Part shown: positions 46,081 to 57,522 of the stretch, piece by piece
How the letters are laid out: the number at the start of each line of letters is the position of its first letter
How positions within the stretch are numbered: the first letter of the stretch is position 1
Assembly (NCBI RefSeq): GCF_004342625.1
Contig: NZ_SMAH01000005.1
Location: forward strand, 123,924 to 187,923
Reading direction: 5' to 3'
Length of the DNA stretch: 64,000 nt
From: Tepidimonas ignava
GTDB lineage: Bacteria; Pseudomonadota; Gammaproteobacteria; Burkholderiales; Burkholderiaceae_C
Made by a program: the position numbers and the translations under genes
The notes under the pieces: generated by a model
What the model was told of the DNA's origin: nothing
The model's database searches: none
Seen by the model: only the letters and a program-made list of their open reading frames with translations

Positions 46081-47997
46081 TCAGATGCCGGGGCCGGTGG
46101 CGCCATCAAAGCCCAGTTGCGCCAGCAGGGGCAGGTCGTCGCGGCTTTCGACACCCAGCGCGATGACCGTGATGCCCAGCGCGTGCGCCATGCTGCACAG
46201 CCCCCGCAGCAGCTCCTGGTTGCCGGGGTTGTTGCGCAGACCCCGCACCAGGCTGGGGTGGACTTTGAGGTAGTCCAGGCCCAGCGTCGCCAACTGCTCG
46301 CTGTTGGCAAAGCGCTGCCCGAAGTGTTCGATGCCCACGCGGCAGCCCAGTGCCTTGAGGCTGCGCACCAGGTCGCGAAACGCGTCGAACTGGCGGTACA
46401 CCCCGTACTCCGGGACTTCGAACAGCAGCCGCCGGCACAGGTCGGGGTACTGCTGCAGCAGCTGCACCAACTGGTTGCGAAAACCGAAATCGGCGATCGT
46501 CTCGGCCGACAGGTTCACCGCCACATCGCCTTCGACCTGGCGCAGGTGCTCGATGGCCAGCCGTACCACACCGAGGTCGATCGGCGCGGTCAGGTTGAGG
46601 TTGGCGGCCATCGGCATGAAGTCCCCGGCGCTGAGCATCGACCCCGTGGCGTCCATGCGCAGGCGGATGACGCCTTCCTGGTGCAGCGGGCGCTGCGCGT
46701 CGTTGCGCACCACGGGGTAAAACGCCAGGCTCAAGCGCCCGCCTTGCACCGCTTCGGTCAGCAGCGTGCGCCAGCGCTCGGCCGGCAGCGTCAGCGCGGG
46801 TGAGGCGGCTTGGTCCGTCGCGTACCAGTGGTTGGGGCCACGCGCCTGGGCCTGGGCCAGTGCTTGGTCTGCGCGCGCCAGCACGTCGCCGGGCGGTTCG
46901 TGGCGGGTGTAATTCACCGCCGCCAAATGGAACAGGTCCGGCACCTCGGCCAGCCACGAAGGCGCCCACTCGCGCATCAGGCGTTCGTGCACGGCACGGG
47001 CGCGCGCGTCGGCGTTGGCCTCGCCCGGGCACAGCAGCCCGAACTCGCCGCCCTTGAGGCGGCCGACGCGCTGCTCGGCATCGCCGCTGTCGCAACAGGC
47101 CGCCAACGTCTTGGCCAGCCCCTGCAGCAGCGCGTCCGCGCGCTGGCGGCCCAGGCGCGCGTTGAGCTCGTTGAGGTAGGTCAGCCGCACCACCACCAGC
47201 GTGCCGTGCGAGCCGTATTCTTCGCCCGACAGCACCTCGCGCAGCTGCGCCATGAAGTGGTCGCGGTTGGCGGCGCCGGTGATGGGATCGTGGTTGACGC
47301 GCTGGCGCAGCGCCTCGAGCCGCTGCGCTTCCTCGGCGAACATGGTTTGCAGCCGGCGCACCGTGTCGTTCATCGCCCGGGCCACGGCCTGCAATTCGGG
47401 CGTGCGTGGCTCATCCACGGTGATGAAGCGCCGCTCGGCGATCGCCTGCGCCTGCGCCACCACGTCGTGCAAGGGGCGCAGAATCAACCGCAGGGCCAGC
47501 GTGCCCAGCGTCCCCACGACGACGGCGCCACTGGCGAACCACGCCAGCAACTCCAGCGTGCCTTGCCACAGGCTCTGATACGCGTACTGGTCGTGGCTGG
47601 CCAACGTCACGGTGGCGTAGGGTTTCCAGCCGTCTTGCACCAGGGCGGTGCCTGGCTGCGCGCGGATCGGGATCAGCGCCGCGAACCAGGCGGGCGCGCC
47701 TTGCAGCCGGCCTTCGTACACCCGCTCGACCAGCACCCGCCCGTCGGGCGCGGTGACGCGAATGAACTTGTAGTGCCCGACGTCGAACTGCGCCGACACC
47801 TGCAGCTCCATCGTCACGGGGTCTTTGTCCAGTTGCGTCAGCGCCAACGCCAGCGCCGTGGCGTTGTCCATGTTCTTGACCTGCAGCTGCTGCTGCAGGT
47901 AGTGCCGTGCCGACAGCACGCTCAGCACCAGACTGCCGCCAAAGGCCACGGTCATCACGACCAGCACGGCGAGCCACAATTGTTTGACGAGTGACAT
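46081..47997 (-). CDS. lapD: LapD-like c-di-GMP receptor with degenerate GGDEF and EAL domains
   Basis: Inner-membrane receptor of 638 residues. Helix 1 (8-29), a periplasmic LapD_MoxY-type domain (30-147) with QDGWKP (Trp124, the position used by LapD to hold LapG), helix 2 (148-171), HAMP, then GGDEF and EAL domains. Both output domains look inactive: the GGDEF site reads KGGEF (315-319) and the EAL site reads EGV (441-443). This fits LapD, which binds c-di-GMP and sequesters the protease LapG instead of turning the nucleotide over. The lapG-like gene lies 33 bases upstream in the same operon. The C-terminus ends at GPGI, slightly short of usual EAL ends. Confidence 0.88.
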   Translation of the reverse strand: MSLVKQLWLAVLVVMTVAFGGSLVLSVLSARHYLQQQLQVKNMDNATALALALTQLDKDPVTMELQVSAQFDVGHYKFIRVTAPDGRVLVERVYEGRLQGAPAWFAALIPIRAQPGTALVQDGWKPYATVTLASHDQYAYQSLWQGTLELLAWFASGAVVVGTLGTLALRLILRPLHDVVAQAQAIAERRFITVDEPRTPELQAVARAMNDTVRRLQTMFAEEAQRLEALRQRVNHDPITGAANRDHFMAQLREVLSGEEYGSHGTLVVVRLTYLNELNARLGRQRADALLQGLAKTLAACCDSGDAEQRVGRLKGGEFGLLCPGEANADARARAVHERLMREWAPSWLAEVPDLFHLAAVNYTRHEPPGDVLARADQALAQAQARGPNHWYATDQAASPALTLPAERWRTLLTEAVQGGRLSLAFYPVVRNDAQRPLHQEGVIRLRMDATGSMLSAGDFMPMAANLNLTAPIDLGVVRLAIEHLRQVEGDVAVNLSAETIADFGFRNQLVQLLQQYPDLCRRLLFEVPEYGVYRQFDAFRDLVRSLKALGCRVGIEHFGQRFANSEQLATLGLDYLKVHPSLVRGLRNNPGNQELLRGLCSMAHALGITVIALGVESRDDLPLLAQLGFDGATGPGI

Positions 47998-48030
47998 GGT
48001 CCTACCCCTCGGGTGGTGGCGGGCTGCGCT

Positions 48031-48711
48031 TCACAGCCCCTCCTGTTTCATGCGGTCCAGCACGTCGCGCCAGCGCGACAAACGGGTCGTCGGGTCGGCC
48101 GCCGATTGCGTCTGGCCCGCCACCCACAGGCCCTGTCGGTTGAAGCTGAACACCGGCGTCAGGTCGGGCCGGTTGGCCGCCGGCCGGATGCTGGTGATCA
48201 GGTTGTCCAGGATCAGCGGCTCCGCCGTCGGTTCGTCATAGTAGCCCAGCACCATGTGCGCTTCCGTTTTGGCGCCGGCGGTGCGCGCCCGCACGTAGAT
48301 CAAGCGCAGCCGCTCATCGGGCACGCCCAGCTCCAGCAGCGTGATGTACTTGGCGATGGCGAAGTCCTCGCAGTCACCGGCGCCGCGGCCCATGAACTCC
48401 AGCGGCGTGGCCCAGTGGTCGGCCTGGCCCCACACGACCGGGTCCAGCTCGTACAGCACCCGGCGGTTGAAAAACGTGTTGACGGCGGCCAGTTGCTCCT
48501 CAACCGAGCGGTTGCGCTGCTCGGCGAGTAAGCGCCGCCAGCCCTGCACCGTCTCCTCGGCGGTTGGGCCGTAGCGCTCGCGCGCCAGCCGCAGCAGACG
48601 GTCGAAGTCGGGCGCGGCCAACGCCCACAGGGCGCTCAGCGCCAGCGCAGCCCACACCGCCCATCGCGCGAGGGGCGACCGTCGAGCAGGGGGCGTGGAC
48701 AGGGCAGGCAT
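48031..48711 (-). CDS. lapG: LapG-like periplasmic cysteine protease
   Basis: Transglutaminase-like (bacterial BTLCP) cysteine protease of 226 residues that cuts large RTX adhesins off the cell surface when c-di-GMP is low. An N-terminal signal sequence or anchor spans residues 15-33. The catalytic triad is complete: Cys114 (GRGAGDCEDFAIAKY), His152 (EAHMVLGYY) and Asp169 (LILDNL). The start at 48711 is chosen because longer frames lack a signal peptide. It is co-directional with the LapD-like receptor and divergent from the TolC-OmpA gene. No adhesin gene is within the window. Confidence 0.9.
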   Translation of the reverse strand: MPALSTPPARRSPLARWAVWAALALSALWALAAPDFDRLLRLARERYGPTAEETVQGWRRLLAEQRNRSVEEQLAAVNTFFNRRVLYELDPVVWGQADHWATPLEFMGRGAGDCEDFAIAKYITLLELGVPDERLRLIYVRARTAGAKTEAHMVLGYYDEPTAEPLILDNLITSIRPAANRPDLTPVFSFNRQGLWVAGQTQSAADPTTRLSRWRDVLDRMKQEGL

Positions 48712-48798
48712 GGTCCCAAGGGGGCGCGGCGCGCAGCAGGCAACGATGCGTTCATCATCGCAGAAAAGCCACGCGGGCCAAAAAAACAGCGCACCGCC

Positions 48799-48828
48799 TT
48801 GACGTTCCCCGGCGTGGGTACCGACAAT
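48799..48828 (+). promoter_or_regulatory. Candidate promoter of the TolC-OmpA gene
   Basis: TTGACG (48799-48804) and GACAAT (48823-48828) are 18 bases apart in the 214-base divergent region between lapG and the exporter gene, leaving a leader of roughly 90 bases. Confidence 0.4.
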
Positions 48829-48925
48829 ACCCAAGCAAAGTGATTCGGATGATACCGATCGCGGTTGCGTGTGTAAGTCCCGTGGGGGCGGAAGCCGCCC
48901 CCACCCAACCGGTAAGGAAACAACC

Positions 48926-50830
48926 ATGAAAACCATCCCGATGCTGTCAGCCGTGGCGGCGGCTGTGGCGCTGCTGTCCGCTCCCGCTCGCGCGCAGACC
49001 GCGCCTGCCACACCGACCGTGGCTGCCGTGGCCAACCCGGCCGCCAGCAACCTGCCAGCGCCGCTGATCGAGGCGGTGCGCCAAGCCATCACGCAAAACC
49101 CCGAGGTGCAGGCGCGCTGGCACGCTTTCACGGCCGCCGACGCGCACAAAGACGTCGCGGCGGCCGGCTGGCGCCCCACCGTGGACCTGGAATTGGGCTG
49201 GGGGCGCCAGCACCGTGTGCCCACGCCGGGCGCCCCCGAGCAGCGCTTCAACCGCTCGGCCGCCACGCTCACCCTCAACCAGGTGCTGTTCGACGGTTTT
49301 TTTACCCCCAGTGAGGTCAAGCGCCTGGGCTACGCCAAGCTGACGCGTTACTACGAACTGCTCGAAGCGGCCGAAAGCGTCGCGCTGGAAGCCATGCGCG
49401 CCTGGATCGACGTGGAGCGCTACTCGGCGCTGGTCAAGGAAGCCACCGCCAACTACGTGGAGCACAAGCTGACGGCGCAGCAAATCGAAGAGCGCGCCAA
49501 GGCCGGGGTGAGTCGCCGGGTCGATATGGACCAGGCGCTGGGGCGGCTGGCGTTGGCCGAATCCAACCTGCTGACCGAGCAGTCCAACCTGCACGACGTC
49601 AGCGCGCGCTACCAGCGCATCGTCGGTGTCAAACCGCCGGCCATGCTGCCGCCGCTGCGGGCCGGGTTGCAACTGGCGTCGTTGCCCGGCAGTGTGGCCG
49701 AGGTGATGCGCGAAGGCTTGCCCGCCAGCCCCACCATCAACGCGGCGTACGAGAATGTACGTGCCCAACGGCAGGAGATCGAGTCGCGCAAGGCCGGCTA
49801 CTGGCCGCGGGTGGACTTTCGCATTCGCCAGACGTGGGGCAACGACATCGACGGCCTCAATGGCCGCACGCGCGACCTCACCGCCGAGGTGGTGCTCAAC
49901 TACAACCTGTACCGGGGTGGCGCCGACCAAGCGCGTTAAAAGCAAGCGGTGGAGTTGCACCTGCAGGCGCGCGACCTGCAAGAAAAAGCCTGCCGCGACG
50001 TGCGTCAGACCCTGGCCATCGCCTTCAACGACGTTGTCCGGCTGCGCGACAAGCTGCGCTACCTGGACCAGCACCGCTTGTCCACCGAGGTGGCGCGCGA
50101 GGCGTACCGCCAGCAGTTCGACATCGGCCAGCGCACCTTGCTGGACCTGCTGGACACCCAAAACGAGTACTTCGAGGCCAGCCGCGCCTACATCAACGCG
50201 CAGTACGACGAGCTGCTGGCGCAGGCCCGCACGCTGGCGGCGATGGGGCGCCTGACGGGGGTGTTGGGCGTGGCGCGGCCCGACCAGCCCAGCGCGGCTG
50301 AGGCGGGCCAGGACCGCGGTGAGCTGCCGCCGGAGGAGTTGTGCCCCTACGACACGCCGCAGGTGTACGAGGTGGACAAGGCCAAAGCGGTGGCCGAAGC
50401 CCCGGTGCGCGCGCGGCCGGCGCCGGCACCGGTTCCCGCCCCCAGCCCTGCACCGGCCCCTGCCGCGCCGCAGAAGTTCACCTTCCAGTCGGACGCGCTG
50501 TTCGACTTCGACAAAGCGGTGTTGCGCGCCGATGGCAAGGCCAAACTCGACGAGCTGGTGAGCAAGATCAAGGCCACCAACCTCGAGGTGGTGATCGCGG
50601 TGGGCCACACCGACAGCGTGGGCGCCGAGGCGTACAACGAGCGTTTATCGCTGCGGCGCGCCGAGGCGGTCAAGGCCTACCTGGTCAGCAAGGGCGTTCC
50701 CGCGGACAAGGTGCGCACCGAGGGGCGTGGTGAGCGCGAGCCGGTGGCGGACAACGCCACCGCCGAGGGCCGCGCCAAGAACCGCCGCGTCGAGGTCACC
50801 ATCATCGAAGCGCGCCCGCGCACCCCGTGA
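48926..50830 (+). pseudogene. TolC-family exporter fused to an OmpA peptidoglycan-binding domain, interrupted by an in-frame stop
   Basis: One continuous frame of 635 codons with a single internal TAA at 49937-49939 (codon 338). Part one (48926-49939) has a signal peptide (cut after ARA, residue 23) and the first TolC half, ending NLYRGGADQAR. After the stop the same frame continues KQAVELHLQARDLQEKACRD and completes the second TolC half (LRYLDQHRLSTEVAREAYRQ, then QFDIGQRTLLDLLDTQNEYF). A Pro/Ala linker and an OmpA-like domain follow (FTFQSDALFDFDKAVLRADG, GHTDSVGAEAYNERLSLRRA). GAA to TAA is the simplest lesion. This is the LapE-type outer-membrane channel expected beside lapG/lapD. Readthrough or a sequencing error would restore it. 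Start ATG 48926 with AAGGAA. Confidence 0.85.
49949..50830 (+). CDS. Downstream fragment: second TolC half plus OmpA domain
   Basis: Longest re-initiable piece of the interrupted gene, 293 codons from GTG 49949, ten bases after the internal stop. It lacks a signal peptide and a clear ribosome-binding site, so it could not reach the outer membrane alone. It is listed because automatic annotation may call it separately. The OmpA-like domain occupies about the last 120 residues and keeps the peptidoglycan-binding Asp/Arg pattern. Confidence 0.35.
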   Translation: MELHLQARDLQEKACRDVRQTLAIAFNDVVRLRDKLRYLDQHRLSTEVAREAYRQQFDIGQRTLLDLLDTQNEYFEASRAYINAQYDELLAQARTLAAMGRLTGVLGVARPDQPSAAEAGQDRGELPPEELCPYDTPQVYEVDKAKAVAEAPVRARPAPAPVPAPSPAPAPAAPQKFTFQSDALFDFDKAVLRADGKAKLDELVSKIKATNLEVVIAVGHTDSVGAEAYNERLSLRRAEAVKAYLVSKGVPADKVRTEGRGEREPVADNATAEGRAKNRRVEVTIIEARPRTP

Positions 50831-50837
50831 ACCCGGC

Positions 50838-50864
50838 CCCGGGCGCGGCGGCCACGCGCCCGGG
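50838..50864. terminator. GC-rich hairpin between converging genes
   Basis: CCCGGGCGCG and CGCGCCCGGG form a perfect 10-base-pair stem around a seven-base loop in the 54 bases between the TolC-OmpA end and the lipA end. There is no T tract, so it may stabilise 3' ends rather than terminate by itself. Confidence 0.4.
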
Positions 50865-50884
50865 CGGCCGCCGGGCAGGCGCGC

Positions 50885-51850
50885 TCAGCCCGCCACCCCA
50901 GCGGCGTGGGCCTGCTGGTCCGCGTGGTAGCTGCTGCGCACCAGCGGCCCCACCGCCGCGTGCGTGAAGCCCATCGCGTAGGCTTCTCGCTCAAACATCG
51001 CGAAGGTGGCTGGCTCGACGTAGCGGCGCACCGGCAGGTGGTGCTGGCTGGGCGCCAGGTACTGCCCAATGGTGAGCATGTCCACGCCGTGCGCGCGCAG
51101 GTCACGCATCACCTGCAGGATTTCGTCGTCCGTTTCACCCAGGCCCACCATCAGGCCGCTCTTGGTCGGGATGTGGGGGAAGCGCTGCTTGAACTTGCGC
51201 AGCAGGTTCAGGCTGAAGGCGTAGTCCGAGCCGGGGCGGGCCTGCCGGTACAGGCGCGGCACCGTCTCCAGGTTGTGGTTCATGACGTCGGGGGGCGCCG
51301 CGCTCAGGATGTCCAACGCGCGCTCGTCGCGGCCACGGAAGTCCGGCGTCAGGATCTCGATGCGCGTGTCGGGCGAGCGCTGGCGGATGCGCTCGATGCA
51401 CGCGACAAAGTGGGCCGCGCCACCGTCGCGCAGGTCGTCGCGGTCCACGCTGGTGATGACCACGTATTTCAGCTTGAGCGCGGCGATCGTGTTGGCCAGG
51501 TTGTCCGGCTCGTCGGGGTCCAGCGGGTCGGGGCGGCCGTGGCCGACGTCGCAAAACGGGCAGCGCCGCGTGCATTTGTCGCCCATGATCATGAAGGTGG
51601 CCGTGCCCTTGCCAAAACACTCGCCGATGTTGGGGCAGGAGGCCTCCTCGCACACCGTGACCAGCTTGTTGGCGCGCAGGATGTCTTTGATTTCGTAAAA
51701 GCGCGAGCTGGGGCTGCCGGCCTTGACGCGGATCCACTCGGGTTTGCGCAGCAGCGGTGCGGGTTCGACCTTGATCGGGATGCGCGCGGTCTTGGCGGCG
51801 CTCTTTTGCTTGATGGTCGGGTCGTAGGCGGTGTCGGCGTTCGGGTTCAT
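50885..51850 (-). CDS. lipA: Lipoyl synthase
   Basis: Radical-SAM enzyme inserting two sulfurs into octanoyl groups on lipoyl domains; cytoplasmic, 321 residues. Both iron-sulfur sites are visible: auxiliary cluster cysteines 67, 72 and 78 ([12 protein letters not shown]), and the radical-SAM cysteines 93, 97 and 100 (CTRRCPFC). The C-terminal conserved serine lies in VRSSYHAD. It follows lipB by 36 bases in the order DUF493-lipB-lipA. Confidence 0.97.
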   Translation of the reverse strand: MNPNADTAYDPTIKQKSAAKTARIPIKVEPAPLLRKPEWIRVKAGSPSSRFYEIKDILRANKLVTVCEEASCPNIGECFGKGTATFMIMGDKCTRRCPFCDVGHGRPDPLDPDEPDNLANTIAALKLKYVVITSVDRDDLRDGGAAHFVACIERIRQRSPDTRIEILTPDFRGRDERALDILSAAPPDVMNHNLETVPRLYRQARPGSDYAFSLNLLRKFKQRFPHIPTKSGLMVGLGETDDEILQVMRDLRAHGVDMLTIGQYLAPSQHHLPVRRYVEPATFAMFEREAYAMGFTHAAVGPLVRSSYHADQQAHAAGVAG

Positions 51851-51886
51851 CGGCGTTCCTGGGGGCGGCGCCCGGGTGGGGCGCGG

Positions 51887-52561
51887 CTAGCCGCGGGGGG
51901 CGAGCAACGCGCACAGGTGGGTGGCCAGCGCCTCGCGCACCGCAGCCGGGTCGGCAGCAACGCCGATGGTAGCAAGGTCCACGGTGCGCAGCCCCGCGTA
52001 GCCGCAGGGGTTGATACGCTCGAAGGGGCTCAGGTCCATGGCCACGTTGAGCGCCAGCCCGTGGTAGGCGCAGTGGCGGTGCACCTTGATGCCCAGCGCG
52101 GCGATCTTGCCCAGGCCGGCGAACGGGTCGGTGCCAGGGCGCGGCCCGGTCAGCGCCGCGTGGTCGTGTGGCGCGTCCAGCCGCACGTAGATGCCGGGGG
52201 CGCCGGCCACCCGGTGGCCGGTGACGCTCCAGTCGGCCAGCGTGCGCAGCACCGCCTCTTCCAGCCGGTGCACGTACGCCTTGACGTACAGGCCCGCGCG
52301 GCGCAGGTCCAGCAGCGGGTACGCCACCACCTGCCCGGGGCCGTGGTAGGTGACCTGACCCCCCCGGTTGGTCGCCACCACGGGGATGTCGCCGGGCGCC
52401 AGCACGTGCTCAGGCCGCCCGGCCAGCCCTTGCGTGTACACCGGCGGGTGTTCGCACAGCCACAGCTCGTCCGGCGTGGCGTCGCTGCGCGCCTCGGTGA
52501 AGGCGCGCATCGCCTCGTAGGTGGGCAGGTAGGGCACCCGCCCCAGGCGCTGCAGGCGCAT
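51887..52561 (-). CDS. lipB: Octanoyl-[acyl carrier protein]:protein N-octanoyltransferase
   Basis: Transfers octanoate from ACP to lipoyl domains, providing the substrate for LipA; 224 residues. Motifs: [49 protein letters not shown] with the catalytic lysine, and [11 protein letters not shown] with the acyl-bearing cysteine. The ATG at 52561 is preferred. A GTG at 52567 would add two residues and overlap the DUF493 stop. It is tightly coupled to the gene upstream. Confidence 0.95.
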   Translation of the reverse strand: MRLQRLGRVPYLPTYEAMRAFTEARSDATPDELWLCEHPPVYTQGLAGRPEHVLAPGDIPVVATNRGGQVTYHGPGQVVAYPLLDLRRAGLYVKAYVHRLEEAVLRTLADWSVTGHRVAGAPGIYVRLDAPHDHAALTGPRPGTDPFAGLGKIAALGIKVHRHCAYHGLALNVAMDLSPFERINPCGYAGLRTVDLATIGVAADPAAVREALATHLCALLAPRG

Positions 52562-52563
52562 CG

Positions 52564-52830
52564 TCACAGCACCACGCTGACCATGGGGTGGGTGGTCAGG
52601 GTGCGGTACAGCTCGTCGAGCTGCTCGCGCGAGTGCACCTGCACCGTCAGCGTCAGGCCCAGGTAACGCCCCGCGCGGCTGGCGCGCACCTCGATGCTGG
52701 CGGCGTCAAAGCCGGGGTCAAAAGCGCGCGCAACGTGCGCCATCGCGTCGACAAAACCGTCGGCGTGCGCGCCCATCACCTTGATGGGGAAGCGGCAAGG
52801 GAAGGTCAGCAGCTCAGGGGAGGTGGTCAT
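52564..52830 (-). CDS. DUF493 (YbeD-family) protein
   Basis: Small ACT-like regulatory-fold protein of 88 residues. [17 protein letters not shown] and [20 protein letters not shown] are family marks. YbeD sits upstream of lipB in many proteobacteria, as here, and a role in lipoylation or amino-acid sensing has been suggested, not shown. Start at ATG 52830, with the lipB start within two bases of its stop. Confidence 0.92.
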   Translation of the reverse strand: MTTSPELLTFPCRFPIKVMGAHADGFVDAMAHVARAFDPGFDAASIEVRASRAGRYLGLTLTVQVHSREQLDELYRTLTTHPMVSVVL

Positions 52831-52861
52831 CGAGGGCTTTTCCGGTACTGGGGTTTGTCCG

Positions 52862-52867
52862 TATAAT
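52862..52867 (+). promoter_or_regulatory. -10 element for the ATP synthase operon
   Basis: Consensus TATAAT on the plus strand, about 85 bases before atpI, in the divergent gap between DUF493 and atpI. The -35 region is weak. The complementary strand reads TATTAT, so the same AT-rich island may also serve the DUF493-lipB-lipA side. Confidence 0.5.
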
Positions 52868-52948
52868 AAAGAGCTTTTGTCAGCGTGGCGTCGCCGGTGG
52901 CGATCGCACCTCAAAGCAGTCAGGCGTATGTCAACGGAGCACGCGACA

Positions 52949-53503
52949 ATGGCTTCCCAGTTCGCCGTCGCCTGTGCGTCGGCTTCCTCGGCGCCCAAGG
53001 CAACGCGTTGGCGCGCATGGGATGACGACGCAGATGAGGGCGACGCTGCCGATTTCAAGCCGCTGAGTCGCGCCGAGGCCGAGCGCTGGCGTCAGCGCCA
53101 CGCCACGCCGCTGGTGCGGCGGGCGCTCATGTGGCAGCTGGGCTTGTGGGGGCTGGTGGCGCTGCTGGCGGCGCTGGCGCAGTGGCTGTGGTGGCCGCAG
53201 CACACGAGCCTGGCGCTGTCGGTGGCGTACGGCGGCCTGTGCGTGGTAGGGCCGGCGGCGCTGATGGCGTGGGGCATGGCCGGTGGGTTTCGTGCGCGCT
53301 GGCGTGCGTCGCGCGTGCGGCCGCCGCGTCAGGCCTTGGGTGCCTGGCTGGTGTGGGAGGGCGTCAAGCTGGTGCTGGCGCTGGCCCTGCTGGCGGCGGC
53401 GCCGCGGCTGGTGTCGGATGTGAACTGGCTGGGCCTGGTGGTCGGGCTGGTGGTGGTGCTCAAAGGCTACGTGCTGGCGCTGTGGCCAGCAAGTCGCCGC
53501 TGA
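52949..53503 (+). CDS. atpI: ATP synthase subunit I
   Basis: Membrane protein that assists assembly of the F0 c-ring; 184 residues from ATG 52949, which has GGAG nine bases upstream. An in-frame ATG at 52928 would add seven residues. The N-terminal third is charged and soluble. Four hydrophobic helices follow, with ALSVAYGGLCVVGPAALMAW and GLVVGLVVVLKGYVLALWP typical of betaproteobacterial AtpI. First gene of the operon, 35 bases from atpB. Confidence 0.88.
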   Translation: MASQFAVACASASSAPKATRWRAWDDDADEGDAADFKPLSRAEAERWRQRHATPLVRRALMWQLGLWGLVALLAALAQWLWWPQHTSLALSVAYGGLCVVGPAALMAWGMAGGFRARWRASRVRPPRQALGAWLVWEGVKLVLALALLAAAPRLVSDVNWLGLVVGLVVVLKGYVLALWPASRR

Positions 53504-53538
53504 AAGATCGAAGTCAATTTGGATTTGGATGGACGCAA

Positions 53539-54417
53539 ATGGCAGCAGAAGGACACGGACCGACCGCCGGTGAGTACATCCGGCATCACCTGACGCACCT
53601 GACCAACCACAAGCAGGGCTTCATCGTCGACTTTTCGGTCATCAACATCGACTCGGTGATCTTTTCGGTGGCGATGGGGCTGCTGGGGGTGTTTTTGCTG
53701 TGGCTGGGCGCGCGCCGCGCCACGGCTGGCGTGCCGGGTCGCTTCCAGGCGGCGGTCGAAATCCTGGTCGAGCTGGTCGAAACCCAGGCCAAAGGTGTCA
53801 TCCACAACGCGCAAAGCCGCAAGGTCATCGCGCCCATGGCGCTGACGGTGTTCGTGTGGATTTTCTTCATGAACGCGATGGACTTGCTGCCGGTGGATCT
53901 GCTGCCCAAGATCTGGGAAGGCATTTACGCCTCGATGGGGCATGATCCGCACCACGCTTACCTGCGTGTGGTGCCCACGGCCGACCTGTCGACGACGTTG
54001 GGTCTGTCGGTGTCGGTGCTGCTGATGTGCCTGTACTACAACGTCAAGATCAAGGGCTTGGGCGGTTGGGCGCACGAGCTCGTCACGGCCCCGTTTGGCA
54101 CCAGCCGCAACCCGCTGTGGGCGCTGCTGCTGGGGGTGGTGAACTTCCTGATGCAAATGATCGAGTTCGTGGCGAAGACGGTTTCCCACGGCATGCGGTT
54201 GTTTGGCAACATGTTCGCGGGCGAGCTGGTCTTCATGCTGATCGCGCTGCTCGGTGGCTACGCCGCGCTGTCGCTCACAGGCGGCCTGCTGTTCGTCGGA
54301 CACCTGATCGCGGGCACGGTGTGGGCCATCTTCCACATCCTCGTGATCACCCTGCAGGCGTTCATCTTCATGATGCTGGCGCTGATCTACCTTGGTCAGG
54401 CGCACGACGCCCACTGA
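53539..54417 (+). CDS. atpB: ATP synthase F0 subunit a
   Basis: Forms the proton half-channels against the c-ring; inner membrane, 292 residues. The essential helix contains MRLFGNMFAGELVFML with the conserved arginine facing the c-ring carboxylate. The N-terminal HHLTHLTNHKQGFIVDFSVI is typical of betaproteobacteria. Start ATG 53539. Confidence 0.97.
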   Translation: MAAEGHGPTAGEYIRHHLTHLTNHKQGFIVDFSVINIDSVIFSVAMGLLGVFLLWLGARRATAGVPGRFQAAVEILVELVETQAKGVIHNAQSRKVIAPMALTVFVWIFFMNAMDLLPVDLLPKIWEGIYASMGHDPHHAYLRVVPTADLSTTLGLSVSVLLMCLYYNVKIKGLGGWAHELVTAPFGTSRNPLWALLLGVVNFLMQMIEFVAKTVSHGMRLFGNMFAGELVFMLIALLGGYAALSLTGGLLFVGHLIAGTVWAIFHILVITLQAFIFMMLALIYLGQAHDAH

Positions 54418-54711
<294 letters not shown>

Positions 54712-54834
54712 TCGCCCCGACGTGAGGAAGGGTGCGCCCGCCCCAAGCCCCAAGCGGCCGCGGGCGCACGCCGCACCACCCGGCATTCCCCGACGCTGCC
54801 CCGTCTACGCACATCCCGTCCGAAAGGCGTTGCG

Positions 54835-55305
54835 ATGAACATCAATGCAACCCTCTTTGCGCAGGCCATCGTCTTCGCGATCCTGGTGTGGTTCACGATG
54901 AAGTTCGTGTGGCCGCCCATCGCCAAGGCGCTGGATGAGCGTGCGCAAAAGATTTCCGAAGGCTTGGCCGCCGCCGAAAAAGCACGCACTGAGCTGGCCG
55001 TGGCCAACAAGCGCATCGAAGATACGCTGGCGCAATCGCGCAACGAAGCCGCGGCGCGGCTGGCCGACGCCGAGCGTCGCGCCCACGCGCTGATCGAAGA
55101 GGCCAAGGCGCGTGCGGCCGAGGAAGCGGCCAAGATCGTCGCCGCGGCCAAGGCCGAGGCCGAGCAGCAGGCCGTGCAAGCGCGCGAAGCGCTGCGCGAG
55201 CAAGTGGCCGTGCTGGCCGTCAAGGGCGCCGAGCAGATCCTGCGCCGCGAAGTCGACGCCCGCGCCCACGCCGAGCTGCTCGAGCGGCTCAAGACCGAAC
55301 TGTGA
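54835..55305 (+). CDS. atpF: ATP synthase F0 subunit b
   Basis: Peripheral stalk subunit of 156 residues, with one N-terminal membrane helix ([18 protein letters not shown]) and a long Ala/Glu/Lys-rich helix that dimerises and reaches F1. Length is normal. A 123-base gap after atpE, longer than others in the operon, shows no obvious terminator. Confidence 0.96.
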   Translation: MNINATLFAQAIVFAILVWFTMKFVWPPIAKALDERAQKISEGLAAAEKARTELAVANKRIEDTLAQSRNEAAARLADAERRAHALIEEAKARAAEEAAKIVAAAKAEAEQQAVQAREALREQVAVLAVKGAEQILRREVDARAHAELLERLKTEL

Positions 55306-55343
55306 TGCGCCCCGTGCGCCCACCGCGCCCCTGAGGTTGAACC

Positions 55344-55874
55344 ATGGCAGAACTCGCCACCATTGCACGACCCTACGCCGAGGCGCTGTTCAAGGCCGCC
55401 GGTGACCAAGCGGCCGCTGCGGCCGTCTGGCTCGATGCGCTGGCCACCGTGGCTGCGCACGAGCAGCTGCTGGCGTTCGCCGCCGACCCCAAGGTGAGCG
55501 CGCAGCAGGTGTACGACGTCATCACCGGCGTGCTCAAGGAGCCGCTGCCCCCGCAGGGCCAAAACTTCCTGCGCACCGTCATCGACAACGACCGCCTGGC
55601 GGCACTGCCCGAAATCGCGCGGCAGTTCCGCGCGCTGCTCAACGCGCGCCAGGGCGTGGCCGATGCCCTGGTGCAAAGCGCCTTCCCGATCGAAGGTGCG
55701 CAGCTCGACGAGCTCAAGGCCGTGCTGGAGAAGCGTTTTGGCCGCCAGCTGCGGCTGCAGGTGCAGGTGCGCCCCGAGCTGATCGGCGGCGTGCGCGTGG
55801 TGGTGGGCGACGAGGTGTTGGACACGTCGGTCAAGGCCCGTCTGGAACAAATGCGTGTGGCGCTGACGGCCTGA
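55344..55874 (+). CDS. atpH: ATP synthase F1 subunit delta
   Basis: Connects the top of F1 to the b-subunit stalk; 176 residues. It opens [17 protein letters not shown] and has the C-terminal signature [20 protein letters not shown]. It follows atpF by 38 bases. Confidence 0.96.
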   Translation: MAELATIARPYAEALFKAAGDQAAAAAVWLDALATVAAHEQLLAFAADPKVSAQQVYDVITGVLKEPLPPQGQNFLRTVIDNDRLAALPEIARQFRALLNARQGVADALVQSAFPIEGAQLDELKAVLEKRFGRQLRLQVQVRPELIGGVRVVVGDEVLDTSVKARLEQMRVALTA

Positions 55875-55922
55875 GCAGGCCCGAGCAACGCCGCCGGACA
55901 ACATTGCGCAAAGGAACGCGTC

Positions 55923-57479
<1,557 letters not shown>

Positions 57480-57522
57480 GCACCGCCGTCCACGAAGCCC
57501 CCCGCAGGCAATAGGAGCAGCG

